DNA of 64,000 nucleotides, taken from NCBI GenBank assembly GCA_965246915.1, contig CBDFGB010000009.1, positions 82,949-146,948 of the forward strand. Direction: 5' to 3'. The notes beneath the pieces are model-generated. The model saw only the letters and a list, made by a program, of their open reading frames with translations, did no database searches and was not told where the DNA came from. Shown here in pieces: positions 53,435 through 62,698 of the stretch. A program made the position numbers and the translations under genes. Source of the stretch: CAVRQM01 sp965246915 (lineage in GTDB: Bacteria; Pseudomonadota; Alphaproteobacteria; Acetobacterales; Acetobacteraceae). The first letter of the stretch is position 1; each line of letters opens with the position of its first letter.

Positions 53435-54204
53435 TCGGCCGCCGCGTACTGCTCGGGGCGGCCGCGGGGGCGTGGTCGCCGCTGGCCCGGGCCGCCCGCC
53501 CGCCCCTGGCCGCCACACCGTTGTCGCGGGCTGACCTGCCGTGGTGGCGCGCGCGGCACGAAGCCAAACTGCGCGAGAAACGCGAACGCGGACGCATCGA
53601 CCTCGTCTTTCTCGGTGATTCGATCACTCAGCAGTACGAGCATGCCGGGCCGCCCGAATTTCTCGACTATCGTCCCGTCTGGGAGCGCTTCTACGGCCAT
53701 CGCCACGCGCTCAATCTCGGCTTTATCGGCGATGCCACTAGCCATCTGCTGTGGCGGATCGACAACGGCGAGGTCGCCGACATCACGCCGCGCGCCGCCG
53801 TCGTCCTGATCGGCGCCAACAATTTCGGCCGCCTGCACTGGCCGGCCTCCGAGACTGTGCAAGGTGTTGAAGCTGTCGTCGCGGCCGCGCGCGCGCGCAT
53901 GCCCGACACCCACCTCATCGTCGCCTCCATCCTGCCGAGCGATCGCGGTGCCTGGGTCGCGGAAAACACCGTGGCGGCCAACCGGGCGCTTGCCACACGA
54001 CTTGCAGGGGCCGAGCGGATGCGGTTTGTCGATTTGACGGGCGTGTTCACAACGGATGGGCGGATCGACCTTGCCGCCTTTGCCGATCCGAAACTGCCGG
54101 CACCCAGGCCGGCCCTTCATCCGGATGCCGCAGGTCAGGCGCGAATGGCGGCCGCCTTGGAGCCAGCGCTGGCGCCGTTGCTTGGCGGCGTCAGGCCCGC
54201 ATGA
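53431..54204 (+). CDS. Secreted SGNH/GDSL-family hydrolase
   Basis: Esterase-like protein of 257 aa. An N-terminal export signal with two Arg (MIGRRVLLGAAAGAWSPLAR) precedes the SGNH blocks: DLVFLGDSITQQY (Ser), NLGFIGDATSHLLWRI (Gly), VVLIGANNFGRL (Asn) and the C-terminal DPKLPAPRPALHPDAAG (Asp/His). Resembles platelet-activating-factor acetylhydrolase-like esterases. It probably deacylates an envelope glycan. Its 3' end overlaps the convergent regulator by 14 bp. Confidence 0.86.
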   Translation: MIGRRVLLGAAAGAWSPLARAARPPLAATPLSRADLPWWRARHEAKLREKRERGRIDLVFLGDSITQQYEHAGPPEFLDYRPVWERFYGHRHALNLGFIGDATSHLLWRIDNGEVADITPRAAVVLIGANNFGRLHWPASETVQGVEAVVAAARARMPDTHLIVASILPSDRGAWVAENTVAANRALATRLAGAERMRFVDLTGVFTTDGRIDLAAFADPKLPAPRPALHPDAAGQARMAAALEPALAPLLGGVRPA

Positions 54205-54952
54205 ACTCCAGCGAGTCCGGCGTGCGCGCCGGCCAGCGCGCATTCGCGGCGGCCGCACCGCCGAGCCGAAGGCGATAACCGCCGCCCTCGCTGACCAGCA
54301 GTCGCTCGCTGTCGGGATTTGGCTCGATCTTCCGACGGAGGCGATAGATGTGGGTCTCGACAGTGTGGGTCGAGGCGGACGCGCTGTAGCCCCAGACCTC
54401 GTGCAGCAGGACGTCACGGCTGACCGATGCACCCTCCGAGCGATAGAGATATTTGAGGACCGCCGCCTCCTTTTCCGTCAGCTTAATTGGCCGGACGCGG
54501 CCGGGACCTTGCAGCGTTTTATTGCCGGGACGGAAGATGTAGCAGCCGATCGCGATCTCGGCGTGCTCGCTCGTCTCGAACGCGCGAAGCTGGGCGCGCA
54601 GCCGGGCCAGCAATTCGGCTAGGCGAAACGGTTTGACCACGTAGTCGTTGGCGCCGGAGTCGAGGCCACGGACCACGTCGGCTTCCCGCCCGGCACCAGT
54701 CAGCATCACGATCGGGACCCGGACGCCGAGGGCGCGTAAACGCACACACATGTCGCGACCGTCACCGTCGGGAAGCAGCACGTCCAGGATGACCGCGTCG
54801 CACCGGGGCCCCTTCGTGGCGATGGAAAGACCGTCGGCCATGGTGCTGACCTGGGTCACGGTGCAATCGAGGCTGTCGGTCAATTGCTCGGCCAAGGCCA
54901 TCCGAAGCGTTTCGTCATCGTCGACAAGCAGGAAGTGCCGTCGGGGCGCCAT
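54191..54952 (-). CDS. OmpR/PhoB-family response regulator
   Basis: Protein of 253 aa; ATG 54952 is chosen for its GGAGGACAGG ribosome site. Receiver domain: LLVDDDETLRMAL, phospho-Asp in AVILDVLLPDGDG, Lys in DYVVKPFRL. C-terminal winged helix: KLTEKEAAVLKYLYRSEG, STHTVETHIYRLRRKIEP, GGGYRLRLG. No kinase gene is adjacent; a CtrA/PhoB-like or orphan partner is possible. Confidence 0.93.
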   Translation of the reverse strand: MAPRRHFLLVDDDETLRMALAEQLTDSLDCTVTQVSTMADGLSIATKGPRCDAVILDVLLPDGDGRDMCVRLRALGVRVPIVMLTGAGREADVVRGLDSGANDYVVKPFRLAELLARLRAQLRAFETSEHAEIAIGCYIFRPGNKTLQGPGRVRPIKLTEKEAAVLKYLYRSEGASVSRDVLLHEVWGYSASASTHTVETHIYRLRRKIEPNPDSERLLVSEGGGYRLRLGGAAAANARWPARTPDSLEFMRA

Positions 54953-55118
54953 GACCTGTCCTCCACGTGGATCGTGCAGCGATACTGGTGGGGTCAGCAT
55001 GCGGATGCAGTGATCAAATTCACATTAAGGGCAGACGATAAGATCGGGGATTGATTTTTTGGCATGACGCCAGAAGCCCGATTTCGATTTCTTGCCGGGA
55101 CGACACCCTGGCATGGCG

Positions 55119-55193
<75 letters not shown>

Positions 55194-55279
55194 GCCGGGG
55201 ACGAACGCCAATGCGACGGCCGCCTAATAAGCCGCGGCGCGGGGTTGACGCAAGCCGTTCCAGCCGCCACGCAGCCGCG

Positions 55280-55453
55280 ATGGACGACCCGCCGCCCGAC
55301 TCCTCGCCGCCGACCCGGCCAAGCCTGACACCGGCCGCGGAGGCAGCGTTGCGCGAACGGCGCGAGCGCGAGGCAGCCGCGCTGCGCGACAATTTACATC
55401 GCCGCAAGGAACAGACCCGCCGCCGCGACGCGGGTGGCGTCCCATGCCGGTAA
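55280..55453 (+). CDS. Small charged hypothetical protein upstream of dcd
   Basis: 57 aa with an acidic/Pro-rich start (MDDPPPDSSPP) and a basic helix (LTPAAEAALRERREREAAAL then LHRRKEQTRRR). The stop overlaps the dcd start by 10 nt. Similar short proteins occur in other alphaproteobacteria near these genes, to my knowledge without a known function. A start at 55211 would add 23 residues. Confidence 0.6.
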   Translation: MDDPPPDSSPPTRPSLTPAAEAALRERREREAAALRDNLHRRKEQTRRRDAGGVPCR

Positions 55454-56001
55454 TGCCGGATTCCTGGATTCGCCGGATGGCCGCAGAGCACGCGATGATC
55501 GAGCCGTTCGAGGAGACGCAGCGCGCGGCCGGCAAGATCAGCTACGGCCTGTCGAGCTACGGCTACGACGCGCGGGTGGCCGACGAGTTCAAGGTGTTCA
55601 CCAATGTCGACTCCGCCATCGTGGACCCCAAGGCGTTCGCGCCGGAAAGCTTTGTCGACCGTCGCGGGCCGGTTTGCATCATCCCGCCCAACAGTTTCGC
55701 GCTTGCGCACACGGTCGAATACTTCCGAATTCCTCGCGACATCCTAGTAATCTGCCTCGGCAAAAGCACCTACGCCCGGTGCGGCATCATCGTGAACGTC
55801 ACACCGCTCGAGCCGGAGTGGCAAGGCCAGGTGACGATCGAAATCAGCAACACCACACCGCTGCCGGCGAAGATCCACGCCTTCGAAGGGATTTGCCAGT
55901 TTCTGTTCCTGCAAGGCGCGGGTCCGTGCGAGGTCAGCTACGCAGATCGGGCGGGCAAGTACATGCACCAGCGCGGGGTGGCCCTTCCCCGGCTCGCGTA
56001 G
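55444..56001 (+). CDS. dcd: dCTP deaminase
   Basis: Trimeric enzyme of 185 aa that converts dCTP to dUTP for thymidylate synthesis. Motifs: GLSSYGYDARVADEFKVF, PPNSFALAHTVEYFRIPRD, GKSTYARCGI and NVTPLEPEWQGQVTIEISN with the catalytic Glu. Followed 19 bp later by murA. Confidence 0.97.
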   Translation: MPVMPDSWIRRMAAEHAMIEPFEETQRAAGKISYGLSSYGYDARVADEFKVFTNVDSAIVDPKAFAPESFVDRRGPVCIIPPNSFALAHTVEYFRIPRDILVICLGKSTYARCGIIVNVTPLEPEWQGQVTIEISNTTPLPAKIHAFEGICQFLFLQGAGPCEVSYADRAGKYMHQRGVALPRLA

Positions 56002-56020
56002 CCCCGTGTAAAGCTGAGCG

Positions 56021-57283
56021 ATGGACAAGATACGCATTCGCGGCGGCCGGCCGCTCTCCGGCGAAATCAGCATCGGCGGGGCCAAGAACGCGGCGCTCCC
56101 GCTCATGACCGCCGGGCTGCTGACGGATCAACGCCTGGTCCTGACGAACGTACCGCAGCTGGCCGACATACGCACGATGTCCGACCTCATCGCGCAGCAT
56201 GGCATCGCGATCGAGCCGCTCACCAATGACGGCCGCACGCTGTCGATCGGCGGCGCAATCACCAACACCGAGGCGCCGTATGACATCGTGCGCAAGATGC
56301 GCGCGTCGGTGCTCGTGCTGGGGCCGCTGCTGGCCCGCGTTCGCGAGGCGCGGGTCTCGCTGCCCGGCGGCTGCGCCATTGGCACGCGCCCAGTCGACCT
56401 GCATCTGCGCGGGCTGGAACAGCTGGGCGCGGTGATCGATCTCGACGGCGGTTACATAGACGCGACCGCGCCGGGCGGACTGCGGGGTGCCACCATCATC
56501 ATGCCGATGCCGAGCGTGGGCGCGACCGAGAACCTGCTGATGGCGGCAACCCTCGCCAAAGGCCGCACGGTAATCGCCAACGCTGCCCGCGAGCCGGAAA
56601 TCGCCGACCTCGCCACCTGTCTGGTGGCGATGGGCGCCCGGATCGACGGAATCGGGAGCGATCGGCTCACGATCGACGGCGTGGGTTCCCTGCATGGCGC
56701 GCGGCACGCGATCATGCCCGACCGGATCGAGACCGCGACCTACGCCTGCGCGGCCGCCATCACCGGCGGCAGCGTCACGCTAAAAGGTGCGCGAGCGGAG
56801 CATCTGGGCGCGGTCGTGCGCATCCTGGCCGAGGCGGGCGTGGACGTGACCGAGGCCGATGACGGCGTGGTGGTGCGTCGGTTGAACGGGCTGCATGGCA
56901 CCGATGTCGTCACCGAACCGTATCCCGGTTTCCCCACCGACATGCAGGCGCAGTTCATGGCGCTGATGACGGTCGCGGAGGGCGCGGCCATGGTCACCGA
57001 GACGATCTTCGAGAACCGCTTCATGCACGTGCCGGAATTGAACCGCATGGGCGCGCGGATCAATTTCCATGGGGCGTCCGCGATCGTGCGTGGCGTCTCG
57101 CATCTGTCGGGCGCGCCGGTCATGGCCACTGACCTTCGAGCCTCGGTGTCGCTGGTGCTGGCCGGGCTGGCGGCGCGCGGCGAGACGATGGTCAGTCGCG
57201 TCTACCATCTGGATCGAGGCTACGAGGCGGTGGAGCAAAAACTTGCGGCCTGCGGAGCCGAGATCGAGCGCGTGGGCGGCTAA
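56021..57283 (+). CDS. murA: UDP-N-acetylglucosamine 1-carboxyvinyltransferase MurA
   Basis: First committed enzyme of peptidoglycan synthesis, 420 aa. N-terminal IRGGRPLSGEISIGGAKNAA with the PEP-binding Lys-Asn, the loop LPGGCAIGTRPVDLHLRGLE with the catalytic Cys (fosfomycin target), and the C-terminal DLRASVSLVLAGLAARG. Operon with dcd. Confidence 0.97.
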   Translation: MDKIRIRGGRPLSGEISIGGAKNAALPLMTAGLLTDQRLVLTNVPQLADIRTMSDLIAQHGIAIEPLTNDGRTLSIGGAITNTEAPYDIVRKMRASVLVLGPLLARVREARVSLPGGCAIGTRPVDLHLRGLEQLGAVIDLDGGYIDATAPGGLRGATIIMPMPSVGATENLLMAATLAKGRTVIANAAREPEIADLATCLVAMGARIDGIGSDRLTIDGVGSLHGARHAIMPDRIETATYACAAAITGGSVTLKGARAEHLGAVVRILAEAGVDVTEADDGVVVRRLNGLHGTDVVTEPYPGFPTDMQAQFMALMTVAEGAAMVTETIFENRFMHVPELNRMGARINFHGASAIVRGVSHLSGAPVMATDLRASVSLVLAGLAARGETMVSRVYHLDRGYEAVEQKLAACGAEIERVGG

Positions 57284-57355
57284 AGCCTCCCTCGTGACGA
57301 TCAGCACGGCTATCGTCGCATTGATGTTCAGCACACTGGCAACGGCGACCCTACT

Positions 57356-57934
57356 TCACGCTGATGCGCCTTTACGCTGCCCGGCCATGCGGGACCGCAG
57401 GATGACCAGGCGCGCCGCCCCGTGGGTCCGCTCGGCCAAAATTTCAGCGTCGAGATCCGGAAGGCTTTCCGCACGGGCGCACTCGGCCACGATCAAGGCT
57501 CCCGGCGCCACGCGACCCGCGGCGCGTGCGCTGGCCAGGCCGCGCGAGACGAGGTCCCGGCCGTAGGGCGGATCGAAGAAGGCCAGAGTACAGGGCGGTC
57601 CTTGCGGCAGGGCGGTCGCGTCGGCGACGATCACCTCGGCCTGCGCGGCCCGACAGGCGGCGATGTTGGCCCGCAGGGCGGCCAGCGCGACCCGGTCGCG
57701 CTCCACGAATGTCGCATGGGCGGCACCACGCGACAGCGCCTCCAGCCCCAGCGCGCCGGTGCCCGCGAACACGTCGAGCACGCGCGCGCCGACCACTGCG
57801 TCCGGACTGGCCCAAGGCGCGTGCATCAGCATGTCGAACAGCGCCTGGCGGGCCCGCTCGGATGTCGGCCGAGTCGTCTCACCCGGCGGCGCGACCAACG
57901 TCCGACCGCGCCACCCGCCGCCGACGATCCTCAT
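57356..57934 (-). CDS. rsmD: 16S rRNA (guanine966-N2)-methyltransferase RsmD
   Basis: SAM-dependent enzyme of 192 aa modifying 16S rRNA. Start MRIVGGGWRGRTLVAPPG and RPTSERARQALFDML are family hallmarks; SAM motif VLDVFAGTGALGLEALSRG; catalytic FFDPPYGRD. Its ATG overlaps the stop of the pseudouridine synthase by 4 nt. Confidence 0.95.
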   Translation of the reverse strand: MRIVGGGWRGRTLVAPPGETTRPTSERARQALFDMLMHAPWASPDAVVGARVLDVFAGTGALGLEALSRGAAHATFVERDRVALAALRANIAACRAAQAEVIVADATALPQGPPCTLAFFDPPYGRDLVSRGLASARAAGRVAPGALIVAECARAESLPDLDAEILAERTHGAARLVILRSRMAGQRKGASA

Positions 57935-58677
57935 GCTCTTTCGGGCGCGGGAAGCTGTTCGCGCAGTACTTTTGCCGGCACCTCCTCCACCGCGCCGCGG
58001 GCCAGCAGACCGAGCTGAAACGGGCCATAGGCGACCCGGATCAGCCGCGTCACCGACAGGCCGAGATGGGCCATGACCCGGCGCACCTCGCGATTGCGTC
58101 CCTCGCGCAGGCTTACGGTCAGCCAGCAATTGTCACCCTTGCGGCTGTCCAATCCCGCCTCGATCGGGCCGTATCGCGTGCCATCGACCGTCACGCCCTT
58201 GGCCAGCGACGTGAGCAGGGCGGGCGTTGGCGCGCCGAACACCCTGACGCGGTAGCGACGCAGCCAGCCGTTGGACGGCAGCTCCAGCCGGCGCGCGAGG
58301 CCGCCATCATTGGTCAACAGCAACAATCCCTCGCTGTTGAGGTCGAGCCGCCCGACGCTGACCACGCGCGGGAGGGTTTTGGGCAGATGATCGAACACCG
58401 TGGCGCGGCCCTGAGGGTCGCGGTGGGTGGTCACCAGCCCCTCGGGCTTGTGGTAGCGCCAGAGCCGCGTGCGCTCCGGCGGATCCACCAGCTTGCCGGC
58501 GACCGTCACCAGGTCCCCCGCGGCGACGAAGGTGGCGGGCTGCAGTACGGTCTGGTTGTTCAGCCGGACCTTTCCGTCGGCGATCAGCTTCTCCGCATCG
58601 CGCCGGCTGGCCACGCCCGCGCGGGCGAGATACTTCGCGATGCGCTCGCCGCCGCCGGCCGGGTCCGTCTCGCTCAC
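57931..58677 (-). CDS. rluB: 23S rRNA pseudouridine synthase, RsuA/RluB family
   Basis: Protein of 248 aa, GTG start (58677) overlapping the preceding stop by 4 nt. S4 RNA-binding domain (RIAKYLARAGVASRRDAEKL), then the catalytic domain with the active-site Asp in VGRLDLNSEGLLLLTNDG and the C-terminal LREGRNREVRRVMAHLGL. RluB rather than RluE/F or RsuA is likely but not proven. Confidence 0.9.
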   Translation of the reverse strand: MSETDPAGGGERIAKYLARAGVASRRDAEKLIADGKVRLNNQTVLQPATFVAAGDLVTVAGKLVDPPERTRLWRYHKPEGLVTTHRDPQGRATVFDHLPKTLPRVVSVGRLDLNSEGLLLLTNDGGLARRLELPSNGWLRRYRVRVFGAPTPALLTSLAKGVTVDGTRYGPIEAGLDSRKGDNCWLTVSLREGRNREVRRVMAHLGLSVTRLIRVAYGPFQLGLLARGAVEEVPAKVLREQLPAPERA

Positions 58678-59381
58678 GGCGCGGCCGCCGCGACGAGCGC
58701 GTCGAAGATCGCCCGGTCGCCGGCCGTCACCAGGAACTCCGGATGCCACTGCACGCCCAGGCAGAATTTTTCGCCCGGCAATTCGATGCCCTCGATCACG
58801 CCGTCGGGCGCGGTCGCGTCCACGACGGCGCGGCCGGGATCACGCACCGCCTGATGGTGCGAGGAATTCACCGCCATCCGCGCGGCGCCGACGATACGCG
58901 CGAGCATCGTGCCGGCGGTGATGGCCACCTCGTGCGACGGCGCGTCGTGCGGTATCGATTGCTCGTGCGGCAGCGCGTCGGCAACCGCGTCTGGAATATG
59001 CTGGATCAACGCGCCGCCCAGCGCCACGGCCAGCAGTTGCTGGCCGCCGCAGATGCCCAGCACCGGCATGCCTCTCGCGAGCGCGCCGCCGAGCAACGCG
59101 AGTTCCGCGCTGGTGCGGCGCTGTTTCAGCGTCACGGTCGCATGCCGGTCGGTCTCGCCGTAGATCGCCGGGTCCACGTCGAACGCGCCGCCAGTGACCA
59201 CCAGCGCGTCGAGCCGGTCCAGATATGCTTGCGCCAGACCTTCCTCGTACGGCAGCGCGACCGGCAGGCCGCCGGCTCCGGCGATGGCGGAGAAATAGTT
59301 TTGCCGCAGGGCGTGCCAGGGATAGCGCGACCAGCCGCCCGCCTCCTCGGCATCGAGGGTCAGTCCGATCAGGGGATGCAT
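58674..59381 (-). CDS. Class I glutamine amidotransferase-like hydrolase (PuuD family)
   Basis: Protein of 235 aa resembling gamma-glutamyl-GABA hydrolases of the putrescine pathway. Start PLIGLTLDAEEAGGWSRYP, nucleophile in VLGICGGQQLLAVALGG, and His/Glu in CLGVQWHPEFL. First gene of an operon with rluB and rsmD; no other polyamine genes are near, so the real substrate is uncertain. Confidence 0.88.
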   Translation of the reverse strand: MHPLIGLTLDAEEAGGWSRYPWHALRQNYFSAIAGAGGLPVALPYEEGLAQAYLDRLDALVVTGGAFDVDPAIYGETDRHATVTLKQRRTSAELALLGGALARGMPVLGICGGQQLLAVALGGALIQHIPDAVADALPHEQSIPHDAPSHEVAITAGTMLARIVGAARMAVNSSHHQAVRDPGRAVVDATAPDGVIEGIELPGEKFCLGVQWHPEFLVTAGDRAIFDALVAAAAP

Positions 59382-59425
59382 CGCCCCTGCTAGGCGCGCA
59401 GGCACGGCTGGGGCAAGAGCGGACG

Positions 59426-59866
59426 ATGGAAGCGATGGGGATGGCGCTGGAGCAGGCCCGGCTGGCGGCCTCGCGGGGCGAGGTCCCGGTGGGGGCGGTC
59501 GTGCTGGCGCGGGACGGAAGCGTACTTGCCGCCGACGGCAACCGCGTCGATCATCGTCGCGATGCAACCGCGCACGCGGAAATCCTGGTTCTGCGCGCCG
59601 CCGCGGCGCGCATCGGTTCGCCGCGGCTCGTCGGCTGCGACCTTGTCGCGACGTTGGAGCCCTGCGCCATGTGCGCCGCCGCCGCGAGCCTGTTCCGGGT
59701 GCGGCGGGTGGTATTCGGCGCCTATGACCCGAAGGGCGGTGGGGTGGAGCATGGGGCCAGGGTCTTGGACGCCGCAACGTGCCTGCACCGCCCCGAGATA
59801 ATCGGCGGCATACGCGAGGCGGAATGCGGAGAGCTTCTTCGGGCGTTTTTTCGGGAAAGGCGATAG
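59426..59866 (+). CDS. tadA: tRNA adenosine(34) deaminase TadA
   Basis: Zinc enzyme of 146 aa that makes inosine at the wobble position of tRNA-Arg. Zinc/catalytic motif ATAHAEILVLR and LEPCAMCAAAASL are intact; start MEAMGMALEQARLAASRGEV. It is divergent from the PuuD-like gene, 44 bp apart. Confidence 0.94.
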   Translation: MEAMGMALEQARLAASRGEVPVGAVVLARDGSVLAADGNRVDHRRDATAHAEILVLRAAAARIGSPRLVGCDLVATLEPCAMCAAAASLFRVRRVVFGAYDPKGGGVEHGARVLDAATCLHRPEIIGGIREAECGELLRAFFRERR

Positions 59867-59927
59867 TGTCGCCGACCACAAGACGAGCGTGCGCGGACCG
59901 CGCCGCGTGCGTTGGCCGAGCAATCGT

Positions 59928-60971
59928 CTACTCCCACTCTCTGCCCGGCTCGCCCGCGATCTCGTCGCGCCACTCCGCCACGTCGAGCACGCCCGCGGGA
60001 TTGCGCCCGAGCAACTCGCGCTTGATGAACGGAAACCCTTCCCGCAGCAGCTCTCGCCAAAGATGCGCGGTTGGATTGAGCACCCCGCCGCGCGTCAGGA
60101 TTCGGCGCGAGACCTCTCGCTGCCGCGCATGCGCCTCGGACCCGGGCATCGCGTCGGCCAACCGGGCAACCAGCGTCTCGCACGGGAACAGCGCCCGCCC
60201 GCGCAGCCCGGCGGCCAGAAGGCGTTGCGACAGGCCGATCTCGTAGCGGCGGATGACCCACTCCTTGGACTGCGCCGGGCGCACGTCGGCCCAGAAGGCC
60301 GTCCATTCCGGGTGCGTCAGCACCGTGCGGCCGACCGCGAGGAAGAACGACTGGAGATGATAGCCGCGCTGCGGACTGTCGGTCGCACCCCACACATCGG
60401 CGTCCGCGAAGTCGATACGATCGAGCAGCGGGCGCAGCGGCGCGAACGGACCGATCACGCTGTCGTTGACCAGCAGGATGCTGTTCGTCGCAGCGTGCGG
60501 CAGGCCCCAATACGCCAACGCGTCACGCATCGCGCCAAAATCATAGCCGACGTTGCGGCGCAGGATGTAGGCGTCGCACAGGCCGCGCAACACCCTTTCG
60601 TCCGGGCCGAGCAGCCTGCCCGCGTTGCTCGCGACCACCACGGACAGGCCGGCCTCGCGCAATGCCTGCAAGTAGCGCCGCACGCGCGGCCGTATCCGGC
60701 CTGCAGGATCGAAATGGACAAACACGGCGACGTCGGGACCCAGCGGGGGCACCCGGGCCGGCCAGGCCTGGACGATCTGACAGGGGTCGCGACCGCGCGC
60801 GCGCCATCCCGAGATGACGGCGGGCCATTCGACGAGCACGGTGCCGCGTCCCCGCAAAAGCGCGCGCCAGGGCGGCCCCAGGACGGGTCGCAGCCAACGG
60901 CGCAGCGCATTTCGCGACTCGGCCCTCACCCCGCGATCGTAACGGCAGGATGACGGTGCCGCGAACCCCAT
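59928..60971 (-). CDS. RgpF-like (rhamnan synthesis F) family protein
   Basis: Protein of up to 347 aa with the rhamnan-synthesis F signatures: VAVFVHFDPAGRIRPRVRRY, RNVGYDFGAMRDAL, LLVNDSVIGPFAPL and QSFFLAVGRTVL. These proteins act as glycosyltransferases or glycan modifiers in polysaccharide clusters. Starts after the first codons are possible. It lies 3 bp downstream of the methyltransferase-glycosyltransferase gene, in one operon. Confidence 0.87.
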   Translation of the reverse strand: MGFAAPSSCRYDRGVRAESRNALRRWLRPVLGPPWRALLRGRGTVLVEWPAVISGWRARGRDPCQIVQAWPARVPPLGPDVAVFVHFDPAGRIRPRVRRYLQALREAGLSVVVASNAGRLLGPDERVLRGLCDAYILRRNVGYDFGAMRDALAYWGLPHAATNSILLVNDSVIGPFAPLRPLLDRIDFADADVWGATDSPQRGYHLQSFFLAVGRTVLTHPEWTAFWADVRPAQSKEWVIRRYEIGLSQRLLAAGLRGRALFPCETLVARLADAMPGSEAHARQREVSRRILTRGGVLNPTAHLWRELLREGFPFIKRELLGRNPAGVLDVAEWRDEIAGEPGREWE

Positions 60972-60974
60972 CCG

Positions 60975-62672
60975 CTACGCGTGGACGAGCAACTCCGGGA
61001 CCCGCGCCAGCAGCGTTCGGTGCAACTCCGCCCGCCGTGTCCACAGCGAGCGGTACCAGGCGGCGCGCCGGGCGCTCTGATACGCGAGCATCCGTTCGCC
61101 CGCGACATAACTCCGTGCCGCCTCGCCCATCGCGCGCCCCATCTCCGGCGCGATCACCAGCCGCAATAGCCGCTGCTGCAAGTCGAGCGCGTCGCGAAAC
61201 AGCAGGCCGGTGCGACCGTCCTCGATCGTCGCGCCGTAGACCACGTGACTCGCGAGCGCCGTGACCCGATGCGCCGCCGCTTCCAGGAATTTCAGGTCGG
61301 ACTTGCAGCGATTGAACGGCGTATCGGCCAGCGGCATGAACGATATCTCGCATCCCGCCAGCAGCGTCCGATACGTCTCGTAGTCGCACAGTGGATAGAA
61401 CTCCTTGTGCGGCGTCTGCAGCGCGTCGAACAGCGCCCGGTCGGCGACGATCCGAAACCGCAGCCGCTCGCCGGCGCGCGCGGCGGCGGCGTTCAGCCCC
61501 GGCAGCAGCGCCGGCCAATCCTCGCTCCGATTGATGCCCCCGAAGAACAACGTCTGACGCGCCGGGTCGGCGTGGTTGACCGGCTCCGGCAGCAGCGCGA
61601 CGCCATTTGGAAACACCGCCACCTCCGGGTTATGGCCGCGCAGCACCGCGGCCAGCGGTTCGGTCGAGGTCTGCACCGCATGCGCCGCCCGGAAATTGTG
61701 CACGTCCGGACGCTGCAGGATTGGAATGTATCCGGGATGGTCGTCGAACTCGCAGACGATGACCCAGCCTTGGGCGATGAGGCCGCGCACCACGTCCAGG
61801 CCCGCCTCGCCGACCAGGGCCGGCCGATGCATGACCAGGATGCGCGGCATGTCGTCGGGGGCCGTGGGAAGCTCGCCGGGACCAGCGACGCGCGCGACCA
61901 TGCCCGGCTCGCTCAGCAGCGCCCGCATCGGCTCGGTCACCCGCACCTCGCTCACCCCGCCCACCGGCTCGAGCATCGTCGAGGCGACGAAGACCGGCGG
62001 CGACATCCGCCGCTGTGCCCGCCAGACATGCTGCAGCGGGCCGCAGCGCGCGGCATAGCCGGCCGGATCGACGCCCAGCCGTTGCAGCATGGGCGCCATG
62101 GTCCGCGCGAAACTCTCGGCGGCGGCGACGTCGAACCGTCGCGGCATGACATCGACCGGTTGCAGCCCGGCGGCGATCAGCGCCGTCCGCATCGTATCGC
62201 CGCTGAACCAGCGCAGATGCGTGCGGTCGAACAGCCCCGCCTCGTCATAGCCCCACGCGCCGCGCAGCAGCCGCTCGACGAAACTCCAATGCTCGACATT
62301 GGGAATGCACACGAGCACGACGCCATCCGAGGACAGGGCGCCGGCCTGTTCGCGCAGCACCGTCCACGGGTCGCGCAGATGCTCGAGCACATCGCCATAG
62401 ACGATGCAGTCATACCCGCCGGGCGGCAGGTCGGGCGCGAACGCCATTGGATCGAGATCGAGATCGGCGACGAACAGCCGATCGAGGCGGGTCCTGGCGA
62501 TTGCGGCCGCCTCCGGATCGCCCTCGATCCCGGTCATGTGGGCGCGCGGATTGCGTCGGCGATAATCGCGCGCGAGGGCCGCCGTGCCACAGCCGATATC
62601 CAGCACGTGCCGGGCCGACAGCGGCACGCGATCCAGCACGTCCGGGTTGGCAACATCCGGATAGCGCGCCAT
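60975..62672 (-). CDS. Methyltransferase-glycosyltransferase fusion protein
   Basis: Protein of 565 aa, ATG 62672. Residues about 1-200 form a SAM methyltransferase (VLDIGCGTAALARDYRRR, MTGIEGDPEAAAIA, YDCIVYGDVLEHLRDPW). Residues about 230-565 form a GT-B glycosyltransferase (VASTMLEPVGGVSEVRV, FDDHPGYIPILQRPD, VAVFPNGVALLPE, TLFFGGINRSEDWPALL, SFMPLADTPFNRCKSDLKF). The domain order is the reverse of the fusion at 50480. Probably acts in the surface polysaccharide locus that continues past the window end. Confidence 0.87.
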   Translation of the reverse strand: MARYPDVANPDVLDRVPLSARHVLDIGCGTAALARDYRRRNPRAHMTGIEGDPEAAAIARTRLDRLFVADLDLDPMAFAPDLPPGGYDCIVYGDVLEHLRDPWTVLREQAGALSSDGVVLVCIPNVEHWSFVERLLRGAWGYDEAGLFDRTHLRWFSGDTMRTALIAAGLQPVDVMPRRFDVAAAESFARTMAPMLQRLGVDPAGYAARCGPLQHVWRAQRRMSPPVFVASTMLEPVGGVSEVRVTEPMRALLSEPGMVARVAGPGELPTAPDDMPRILVMHRPALVGEAGLDVVRGLIAQGWVIVCEFDDHPGYIPILQRPDVHNFRAAHAVQTSTEPLAAVLRGHNPEVAVFPNGVALLPEPVNHADPARQTLFFGGINRSEDWPALLPGLNAAAARAGERLRFRIVADRALFDALQTPHKEFYPLCDYETYRTLLAGCEISFMPLADTPFNRCKSDLKFLEAAAHRVTALASHVVYGATIEDGRTGLLFRDALDLQQRLLRLVIAPEMGRAMGEAARSYVAGERMLAYQSARRAAWYRSLWTRRAELHRTLLARVPELLVHA

Positions 62673-62698
62673 CGGGGCCCCTTTCGCGCCAGCCGCGG

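Noticed and set aside
55030..55118. Stem TGGC-N5-GCCA with an A/T run downstream of the tRNA gene as a tRNA terminator
   Set aside because: On the tRNA strand the run after the stem is A, not T, and the stem is only 4 bp.
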